A stretch of DNA of 64,000 bases from assembly GCA_026168455.1 (NCBI GenBank), contig CM047431.1:15550183-15614182 (forward strand), read 5' to 3'. This document shows, piece after piece, positions 55,850 through 64,000 of the stretch. The number at the start of each line of letters is the position of its first letter. Positions within the stretch are counted from its first letter, which is position 1. A program made the translations under genes and the position numbers. The notes beneath the pieces were generated by a model. The model did not search any database. It was not told where the DNA came from and saw nothing but the letters and a program-made list of their open reading frames with translations. This DNA comes from Theocolax elegans (taxonomy: Eukaryota; Arthropoda; Insecta; Hymenoptera; Cerocephalidae).

Positions 55850-56692
55850 ATGTTTTATACACATAAATAAATTACATATATTATAACAATAAATAGTAAT
55901 AAATAATACACAATTATTAAATTAAATTACTATATATAATATATGTGGGTCAGGGAGGAGAGAAAGAAAAAGAAATTTACGCTTTCAAACTCAGAAAAAA
56001 CAACAATAACTGTTTCGCCACGTCCCGTATATAAAGAAAAAAAATATTATTATTTTCTTTAATAGGGAATGGGGTGGGGACAGCTACCTCTCCCGAAAAA
56101 TCTATTTTATTGTTTACAATCATACCAAAAACAATAAAATATATACCGCGCGGGCACGAATTTATTTTAATAAAATTAAATAAAATAATTCGCCGCAGTG
56201 GTTTCTTTCGGCGAAACCAACTGCAAAGACTTTATTCACGCGAAAGGGCTAGGCGATCGCGTTCTCTCTCTCACTCACACATCGAATAGCCCGCCTAGCA
56301 CCTAACTCCGATTCCCCGCGACTAGGGATTCTCTCTCTCACTCCCACGCGCAGGCGCAATCGGAAAGCTAGGCATGGATCTCCTGTCAAGCTTGCGATCG
56401 GGAGAGATCAATCTCGGTGAGATCGGGCGCTTCCGGCTAGACACGGTCACGCGCAAACTCTCTCCCGATATATCGGTGTATATGTCTCCTCGGATACCCG
56501 AGCAAGAGGGGGAACACTCCGGTATAGAGACGCGCCTGACACGCTGTCTCTCTCTCTCTCTCTCTGTCTCTCTCTTAAACCTCAAACCGCTCACAAATTT
56601 TGCCGCAGCACCACTCGCGCGCGAAAAGATAGCTGACACCTTCTTATTTTAATTTCAAAAATCGGCAAGGACGACCTATCACGGTCGCCATT
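55850..56692 (-). other. Leader of an LTR element adjoining a primer site
   Basis: No protein domain is recognised. On the minus strand, just after the LTR at 56693-57649, TGGCGACCGTGA (about 56679-56690) looks like a tRNA primer-binding site, so the region is likely the untranslated start of a minus-strand LTR element. It contains a CT microsatellite at about 56550-56575. The left part (55850-56060) is AT-rich and may be unrelated. Confidence 0.5.
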
Positions 56693-57648
56693 TGTGACGT
56701 GGTATTCGAGCACCCCGGTAAAATTAATTATTTTTTTAATTAAAATTACTGTTGGGCCCCGTTGCCCAATACCGCGCACACAATTATTTATTCAACGCGA
56801 AGATGCTCGCTGTCGCCAGGATCACGAGTTCGATGGGACGCACGGTGTAGAAGATTCGGGCGTTTCTCCTTGCCTCGACTCGATTAGCTTTAAATTTAGA
56901 GGATGTCGGCGGGAGCGGGGAGAATAATAAACACACAATCAGCTACAATAAAAGAAAATAAAAGAGGCATTTATTTTCGATTTATCTAACAAAATGGCCA
57001 TCCAGGCCGTGTGCCGCGACAATCCAAATACGCGCGGACAGAAGTCCCGGGAAACCTGTCGAATCGAGATCCTCGCCTGCGACAGGTTTCAATTCCCAAG
57101 ACCCAGAACACACTCCCGATGTACACACACACACAAGGCATGGGGAGGGTCACGATAGTAAATTGAAATACTTCTAGACAAGGGGACGAACCGGTGGTTG
57201 AGGTGGTGAAGGCAGCCCTTGCCGCGGCGAGTGAATCGCGATCCGCGGTATCACACACGCCACAACCCCGACCTTTGGGTCTCCACACTTAGCCTTGCTC
57301 CGAAACAACCGTTTACAAAGCTTAATGCAGAGGTGGGTGGGATGCACTCTCGGCACTCACGAGCAGTGTAAATCAAGTACCAAATACAATAATCCGTCCC
57401 AATCGACGGATTATTACACACTGATTAGGCGATCGCCTAATTTCCCGAAAATAAGATGCGAGTGGGGAAACACACACACTCCCTCGCGCTCTCATCCCTA
57501 CGTATAGTCGCGCGCGTAATTGTACACTCGTAGATGAAACTAACAAGTGTCGTCGGTTGGCCTTGACATGCGAAAGGCTCCGACGACTTACAATTCACGA
57601 ATTTAAATATTCTATTCGTCGTGAATAGATTGTGTGACGATTTCCGTC

Positions 57649-57649
<1 letters not shown>
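56693..57649 (-). repeat. LTR of a second gypsy-like element
   Basis: Bounded by TGTGACG and CGTCACA, a 7-bp inverted pair with TG...CA ends, and adjoining a primer-site-like motif on its left. The interior is GC-rich with AATAAA-type words. No duplicate LTR was found in the window, and no clear target-site duplication because a (TA)n tract abuts the right end. Confidence 0.6.

Positions 57650-57723
<74 letters not shown>
57650..57723. repeat. (TA)n microsatellite
   Basis: About 74 bases of nearly pure TA between two LTR-like blocks. Confidence 0.95.
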
Positions 57724-57726
<3 letters not shown>

Positions 57727-58520
57727 AACGTGGTATTTCGTCCTGATACCACTTACAACTTATTTATAAAAATTGTACAGGGTCGACGGCCCGAAGAACG
57801 CGTCTTTATCGTCGCCGTGGGTTAATAAGTTAACCCGTCGGGACACGGTAGTGGAGATTGGACGATCTCCTACGTACCGACACGCGTGACGGAAAAATCG
57901 GCAATCGGAATAATGATTGCGGGTTGATTTATAATTAAAATAACGCGACCGTCATATTAAAATAAAATGAACAATATTTATTTAATATTGGAATACACGG
58001 CGGATCCGACAATAATTAACGGGCGTTCTCCCGGTCGCGTGGGCTGCCCCCGCACTCGCCCCGCGCAATATTAAATCGCTTTCGGTAGATCTGGTGTGCT
58101 ACCGAACAAACATACATACACACGCACTCTACATACTCTAAAATATACCGACTGACGTCGGGTTTTTACTGGGCTGGCTTGTCCATTAGCCCTGGTGTGA
58201 GTCGGCGCCCCGACGTCTGCTGGTCGGTGGAGTCGGCCCGGTTGCCCGTCGTCCTCGACGATGGTCTGCAGGCGCGCCCTGATGCCGCGGCGATTCGCCT
58301 ACCTCGGGGAATACACAACCCAAGGTATGTGATCCTTCGCACTGCATTTACACGAACTCACTACACTCACGTACGGCTTCCCGGTGCACGAACGAACTGG
58401 TCCTTTACTTCCCGTGGCGCGCGTGACGATGTGTAGAAGGGTTGCTGTCGCGGTCAAGACCGGCAGCGTACTGAGCTTTTCGGGAATTGTCGTATTCCCA
58501 AATAGTAACTAACACACACA
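57724..58520. repeat. LTR-like GC-rich block
   Basis: Begins TGTAACGTGGTATT, similar to the start of the preceding LTR (TGTGACGTGGTATT), and is GC-rich like it, so it may be a related truncated LTR. No matching TTACA end was identified before AT-rich DNA resumes near 58520. No coding sequence. Confidence 0.4.
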
Positions 58521-58740
58521 CACACAATAACAATTGAAGATACAGATGCTCGAACACATCCTCGTTCATCGATATAAACACACGCGTTTCGTGACCTTGA
58601 AGAGGCAACGCACGAAACAATAACAACGTGCGAGATTTTAAGATATAATATTTTATATACATACGATATAATATAATATTTCAAATATTATTTGATTCAT
58701 TGCAATGACGTCTGGTCGCAATATATATATATATATATAT

Positions 58741-60000
58741 ATGGGCTATTTCACGTCAAGTGGTACGATGAAAATTTTAAATCGCTCCAAAATTTGAAAA
58801 CAGGCTGGAAATATCTTTCAGAAGATAGAAAAAAATTTTTAGGTGTTAAAAATAATTTGCCTGAGAGTTATTCCACCATAAAAAATGGAAATTTTTCAAT
58901 TTTTTAGAAAAATTTCTATTTTCAAAGCCATTTATCTCAAAATCTATTGATTTTTTTGAAAAAACATTACAAACAACTTTTGTTCAAAATAATCTTTAGA
59001 ACTTATCTACCTGGGTTACAATTCTTAATTTTAAAATCTCGAAGAGATAGAACGCCCGGAAATATTGAATATCAAAAAAAGGCGACCACGCCACAATCGA
59101 TTTTGATCTAACACCGCTCAAAAGATCACATTTTTCGCGAGCTTTCGAATGGCGGTGGTTAGATTATTGGCCAAGACCGTTGGTGTAAGTTATACCCCAT
59201 AAACCTCATAAAATCACTCATTTTCATGTATTTTAGGGCATTTATCTCAAAATCTATTGATTTTTTTGAAAAAACATTAAAACAACTTTTGTTCAAAATA
59301 ATCCTTAGAACTTAACTACCTGGGTTACAATTCTTAATTTTAAAATCTCGAAGAGATAGGGCACTTGGAAATATTGAATATCAAAAAAAGGCGACCACGC
59401 CACAATCGATTTTGATCTAACACCGCTCAAAAGATTACATTTTTTGAGAGCTTTCGAATGGCGGTGGTTATATTATTGGCCAAGACCGCTGGTGTAAGTT
59501 ATGCCCTAAAATACATGAAAATTAGTGATTTTATGAGGTTTATGGGGTATAACTTACACCAACGGTCTTGGCCAATAATCTAACCACCGCCATTCGAAAG
59601 CTCGCGAAAAATGTGATCTTTTGAGCGGTGTTAGATCAAAATCGATTGTGGCGTGGTCGCCTTTTTTTGATATTCAATATTTCCGGGGTTCTATCTCTTC
59701 GAGATTTTAAAATTAAGAATTGTAACCCAGGTAGATAAGTTCTAAAGATTATTTTGAACAAAAGTTGTTTATAATGTTTTTTCAAAAAAATCAATAGATT
59801 TTGAGATAAATGGCTTTGAAAATAGAAATTTTTCTAAAAAATTGAAAAATTTCCATTTTTCATGGTGGAATAACTCTTAGGCAAATTATTTTTAACACCT
59901 AAAAATTTTTTTCTATCTTCTGGAAGATATTTCTAGCCTGTTTTCAAATTTTGGAGCGATTTAAAATTTTCATCGTACCACTTGACGTGAAATAGCCCAT
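58741..60000. mobile_element. 1.26-kb near-perfect palindromic (foldback) element
   Basis: The sequence starting GGGCTATTTCACGTCAAGTG (58743) is mirrored by the one ending at 59998. Arms of about 500 bp (58743-59237 and 59498-59998) match with few changes. The roughly 260-bp centre is itself a direct repeat of part of the left arm (from about 58927). TA-rich sequence flanks both sides, consistent with insertion into a TA microsatellite. No ORF of significance. Transcription would give a long hairpin RNA. Confidence 0.85.
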
Positions 60001-60103
60001 ATATATATATATATATATCAATGAATATCTATATATATATATATATATATATATCAATGAATATCTGAATAAAAATAAATACCAAAAATTCAACTGAAAA
60101 TTT

Positions 60104-60463
60104 TTGCTAAAATGCTGGGATTCAAGTATGTTTGGCATAAATTTAGCAATTTTTACGTTAAGGTACGGGAAAAGAACAGCTGCCCTCATTTTTAATAATT
60201 TGACAGAGTTGGAAAGATTAGCTGAGGCAAATATTGAAATTATCGAGGGTACGAAAAATGACGGACAAAATCTGTATCATGAAATGTCAGGCAGGGACGG
60301 AGACACGGCTGATATACCAGTAAAAAGAGATAAAGACATAAAAAAGATTACTAAAACTAAAAATAACACTAAAAGCAAAATTAAGAGTAATAGTAATAAA
60401 ACTAATGGAAAAAATAAAAAAAAAGCAAATTTTCTCACCCAAAAAAATCTGGTACCGTTCTAG
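60104..60463 (+). CDS. Hypothetical 119-residue ORF, Lys/Asn-rich
   Basis: Open frame with an N-terminal half of ordinary composition (NNLTELERLAEANIEIIEG) and a C-terminal half dominated by Lys, Asn, Thr and Ser. I recognise no domain. It may be a fragment of a degraded transposon gene or a chance ORF in A-rich DNA. There is no evidence that it belongs to the adjacent RyR gene. Confidence 0.2.
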   Translation: MLKCWDSSMFGINLAIFTLRYGKRTAALIFNNLTELERLAEANIEIIEGTKNDGQNLYHEMSGRDGDTADIPVKRDKDIKKITKTKNNTKSKIKSNSNKTNGKNKKKANFLTQKNLVPF

Positions 60464-60614
60464 CTGATTGCTTACAAGCAATTAATAATAATGGTAACAA
60501 GAGTAATAGTGGTGGTAACAATAATGATAATGATATCAAAAACAGTAATAATTATAACAATAATGTACTTTATAAAGAAAATTGATTGCATGAAATTATT
60601 ATTAGATGACGATT

Positions 60615-60742
60615 AACTTTCGTAAAAGTTGCCATTGGCAAGTAATTATTTGGATTTCTTCATATCTTTATATTACAAAAGATATATCGAAGTATATCTA
60701 GAATCAGATCCGTTTCCCAAAAGTTAAATACTCCCTTTGTCA
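60615..60742. repeat. Foldback MITE family A, partial copy 3
   Basis: One arm only. Words shared with the right ends of the copies at 13488 and 21349 include TTGCCATTGGCAAGTAA, ATCAGATCCGTTTCCC and the terminal TACTCCCTTTGTCAG. Confidence 0.75.
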
Positions 60743-61054
60743 GTGACTCAGTCTATTATTCTCGCACTGCGTGTGCACTCGTTCGCTTGCTAGTGCGGAA
60801 GTGCACTTATTCACTCACTCATATACCTCCACTAATCAAATTTTGCGTACTGTTTTTAAAAATTTTTTAGAAACAGATACTTTATTTAATTATGAATATC
60901 CTTTTCATATCCTAATCAAACTGCAAAGAATACTTGAAAAATAATAATAATTTGAAATTGTAAGAGAATATACGTATACTCCCTTTAAAGTCTGGAATTG
61001 TATTTCGAATCCTTTAGTTTTGTCTTTCATTTAAATAATTTTCTTATTTTTCAG
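60743..61054 (+). other. RyR: Intron sequence upstream of the RyR exon
   Basis: AT-rich DNA ending in a pyrimidine-rich tract and TTTTTCAG at 61047-61054, a strong 3' splice site. No coding sequence. Confidence 0.7.
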
Positions 61055-61588
61055 AGTTGAACGACAAAGCTGTTACATGGTCCGAGCAGATGAACTGTAT
61101 AATGAAGTAACGCAAGATGCTTCAGGGAAAGGCGCATCTCAAGGCATGTTTGTCGGATGTTTCGTTGATACTGCTACTGGTTGGATTTCCTTTACTTGTG
61201 AAGGAAAATCTACAAGCCATAAATTTAAAATGGAACCTGATACAAAGTTGTTTCCAGCTATTTTTGTTGAAGCCACTAGCAAAGAAATTTTACAAATTGA
61301 ATTGGGTAGAACTTCGGTGACTTTACCTTTATCAGCAGCAGTTCTTCAAAGTTCAGAACGTCACCTTATTCCTCAATTTCCACCTAGACTAAAGGTTCAA
61401 TGTCTGAAACCTCATCAGTGGGCTCGAGTACCAAACCAATCTTTAGAAGTACATGCACTTAAACTTTCTGACATCAGAGGTTGGTCAATGCTTTGTGAAG
61501 ATGCAGTTTCTATGCTAGCACTTCATATACCTGAAGAAGACAGGTGTATTGATATTTTAGAATTAATAGAGATGGATAAACTTTTAAG
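61055..61588 (+). CDS. RyR: Ryanodine receptor, internal exon
   Basis: The exon encodes 177 residues of the intracellular calcium-release channel of the sarco/endoplasmic reticulum. The start follows the acceptor TTTTTCAG; its first base completes a codon and the frame then reads [18 protein letters not shown]. Landmarks highly conserved in insect RyRs, recalled and not searched, are [52 protein letters not shown] and [19 protein letters not shown]. It belongs to the cytosolic N-terminal half, around the third SPRY domain. The end is at AG before donor GTAAGA (61589), phase 2. No stops or frameshifts. Neighbouring exons were not found in the window. Confidence 0.93.
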
Positions 61589-61989
61589 GTAAGACTTTCA
61601 AAAAATTATTACATAAATCAGTTTATACATTCTTGTATTTGCAAAACAATAATATCGTTTGATCTTAAAAGTTAATTTAATATTTTAATAAAATATTTTA
61701 TATAATAAATAATCAAAATTTTGTTGTGGAAAAAAACGGTACTAATCGCTACTCGACCATAGCCTAGATTCGAACACGCGTATTCGAATCATACTTACTC
61801 AGTGTCGGATTTCTAATATTTGTCATGAAACAAGAAAGGGCTGCTCTTTTCTATCGCCCTCATCGTAGCGCCATCCATATGGAGTCAGAAGGTCATCCAC
61901 ATTTTACAGTAACCCCCTAATACTTGATACATATCAGGCTGCACACGCGACACGCCCACCATTATGGGGATCGTATCTACAAGTCGTCT
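61589..61989 (+). other. RyR: Intron sequence downstream of the RyR exon
   Basis: Starts with the donor GTAAGA. AT-rich, then mixed composition. No exon was recognised before the transposon remnants that follow. Confidence 0.65.
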
Positions 61990-62640
61990 CATCATATATA
62001 ATAGTTTTAATTTTGGGTTTCTAGTTACAGTCCTCATCGGTGCTTAGTTCAATCCTCTGTTTTTTCTTTATCTCTGAGAAAGCTGTCTGCGCAGTAAAAA
62101 ACGCTGTCTGGAATGTCGACTGCTCTTCTGATGCCTTGTGATTGGCAGAATAAACATGCGAACAGATCTGTGTATGCTCCGGCTTAATAATCTTGTTTGT
62201 TGCACTTCCAGCAGTAGTCATGTCTATCCAATTCTTTCAAGATCATCCAGTGGTTTAAAATTAAGGCATTTGTCACATCTAGGTACCATTACTGTTGTCT
62301 GCATTCTGCCGCTTGTAAATCGTATATTTACAAGTCCTCTAGATAGCATGGACGTACCGTCCTTTTGACTGCATTCGGTCGCAGTTCCTTATCCTTGCTC
62401 ACTAAAAGCATGTCGGAGCCAGTTTTTTAGTTAACCTGGTTTACGTTCTTCGAGTTTTGAGCAAATAATTATGGAGCCATCCTGAATTTTTGTGATTCTA
62501 CTGATGTTTGGGTTGTTTTCTGGGTCAACCATACGTAGTACCTGCACGATGTCCGCAAACGTTTTACCATTTCTTTGTGTCAATCATAACAGTCTCGTTT
62601 CGAAGTTTCAGGTCTCCACGTTTTAAGGATCTTGTACTTC
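61990..62640 (-). pseudogene. Degenerate R1-type ORF1 (gag-like) fragment
   Basis: Minus-strand scraps in several frames resemble the C-terminal half of R1-group ORF1 proteins: a segment near 62450-62560 of VDPENNPNISRI type, then cysteine pairs of CDKC and CWKC type near 62180-62270. It may belong to a different copy than the block at 62670-63740, since the order relative to the endonuclease is wrong for one element. The assignment is tentative. Confidence 0.4.
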
Positions 62641-62669
62641 TTGTACTGTCTTGTACTTAACTTCGTTCT

Positions 62670-63740
62670 CTATCTTTTGCAGCTCTTGCAGCTTTTAAGC
62701 TTTTCCGTATACTCGAGAGCTCTGTAGTTTGGGCTCAGGTAGACGTTGACAAAAGTAACATCGACAACCGTTACCCAAACAGTTTCCTCGGCAGATCTGC
62801 GAGCGTTGATCCGCGCCGCGCTTTCCCCCCGCACCAATACCGCCGCCATATTCGTGATGCTAGCAAGCCAGGCCGGCGGCGTCAAGTTTCTGTATTGCTT
62901 GCAGATGACGAGCACGTCAGCGTCGAACTCCGTTGCGATGTAAGAGAGAAGCGCCTGCGCTGCGCTGCTCTGAGTCGTGTTGCTTTGGAGAATCGGCAGT
63001 GTCATTTTGATACGTTCGTCTTGAGTACTGTTACGACATGCGCTGCACCTTTATGGTTTGTTTTCGGGCAAAGGAAGCACTCAGATGTGTTTTTGCACTC
63101 CTAAGCGTTGTGTCCCTCTTGACCGCAACGCCAACAGCACTTTCGTCTGTCCTGTACTGTGCACTCTTTTTTGTGGTGACCATACCCGTGGTATTTATGA
63201 CACGCATTTTATATTATGCGCGCATTTGACCCGAAAATGTGAATTCTTCATTCCGCGGTGTTACGGAGTTTGCGATTTATGGCGTCGGTCATTTCCTTGT
63301 TCGTCGTAATACAGTCAAGGTCAAGAAAATCGAGCGTTGTCGTTGACGTCAGGTTTTTGATCTGAGCATCCATTCAGAAGAAGTCCTGTAAGGACTTTTG
63401 GAATTTTGGTGGACAAACACGCCACGCGGACGATGGACGCGTAGGCTCATCCCATCGATTGTTCCATGGAATGGGAAGAAGTACGGTGAGATGGACTGCT
63501 ATCTCGCTCAGTTCCTGTCTGGACTCGGATATTTCCGGGGCTATTTACACCGAATGGGCAGGCTTGCATCACCACGTTGCAACTGTTAGAATTAAGTATT
63601 TTCGCGTTCCGAGGCTCGGCATATTTGCTTGTGAAGCGCTCAGTCTTTTTCAGCAACTCAACTGCGAGAGTGGTGGGGGTAACAGCGATTGCGCGCCAAG
63701 CGGCATCTTTGCTGTGTTCAGAATCGGTCTAACACCCGAG
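62670..63740 (-). pseudogene. Degenerate R1-type non-LTR element: ORF1 end and endonuclease start
   Basis: Going down the minus strand, an ORF1 part near 63260-63330 (LDLDCITTNKEMTDAI) precedes zinc knuckles near 63200-63050 (CWRCGQEGHNA, then a stop, then CFLC). The N-terminal endonuclease follows at 63005-62690 (ILQSNTTQSSAAQALL, a CKQYRNLTP segment where EPYR is usual, and VYLSPNYR). RT is absent; the element is cut near 62640. In-frame stops and the E-to-K change at the endonuclease landmark show decay. Confidence 0.65.
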
Positions 63741-64000
63741 CGAGTAACATCTCAATAAATACACAAATATCGAAATCTATCTCACATTCATTTTACGCGC
63801 AACCCTTCCACATTCTTTGAACAGGTTATGGGCCCAGCCACGCATTGGCTCAGAAAGGGACAATTTTTCGCGTCAAGTGTTTTTACAGTGAGATTTTGTT
63901 TGTAAGAGTGCGAAGAAACTTTTCGCGTCCACGCGTATTCGTACAACACATTTTTCGCTCGAGTGATTTTGTTTAACAGACCCACGTTATTCAGCAAATC
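63741..64000. other. Window end, nothing recognised
   Basis: Mixed-composition DNA, possibly the 5' region of the R1-type remnant. The minus-strand frame 63788-63997 has no recognisable domain. Confidence 0.4.

Overview
The window is transposon-packed eukaryotic DNA from an insect, most probably a hymenopteran such as an ant. This is inferred from an insect-type ryanodine receptor exon, arthropod-type LOA, gypsy, R1 and Penelope elements, AT-rich unique DNA and CpG-rich element DNA. Only one host coding segment is recognised, the exon at 61055-61588 (+). No other RyR exon was recognised in the 61 kb upstream, so most of the window may be one large RyR intron or a TE island beside the gene (inference).

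Layout. 1-5067: AT-rich DNA with a tRNA-derived SINE and small inverted and direct repeats. 5080-10854: a complete, apparently intact LOA-type non-LTR retrotransposon on the minus strand, with a 12-bp target-site duplication and a UAAUG stop-start junction between its two ORFs. 10969-11411: a 5S-rRNA-derived SINE with a 22-bp target-site duplication. 11772-21090: a 9.3-kb foldback structure with 1.2-kb inverted arms. It encloses nested hairpin elements and a degenerate gypsy-like gag-pol fragment, part of which is tandemly duplicated. 21349-22001: a second copy of one hairpin element. 23958-33705: a young gypsy-type LTR retrotransposon on the minus strand, with 1081-bp LTRs, ATGT target-site duplication, tRNA-Lys-type primer site, gag, a -1 frameshift signal, an intact pol with AT-hooks, and an unusual third ORF. 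gag and the third ORF each carry one in-frame UAG. 33747-34860: a terminal-inverted-repeat element containing a tRNA-like piece.

35595-49790: a tandem-repeat field of about 98-bp hairpin-forming units. It is followed by a 2.8-kb direct duplication (GC-rich island plus AT-rich tail) and a 3.43-kb direct duplication (an internally deleted non-LTR element). The duplicates differ mainly by homopolymer-length changes, which hints at assembly stutter. 49552-51588: a broken gypsy-type gag. 51738-54400: a rearranged Penelope-like element next to a hammerhead-like motif. 54624-55845: a solo LTR. 56693-57649: an LTR with an adjoining primer-binding site. 58741-60000: a 1.26-kb near-perfect palindrome. 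61055-61588: the RyR exon. 62000-63740: degenerate R1-type fragments.

Functionally, the LOA element supplies its own ORF1 protein, endonuclease, RT and RNase H. The gypsy element supplies Gag, protease, RT, RNase H and integrase from one transcript by frameshifting. The remaining elements are fragments or non-autonomous units that would depend on proteins made elsewhere. All calls come from reading the sequence; no database search was run.
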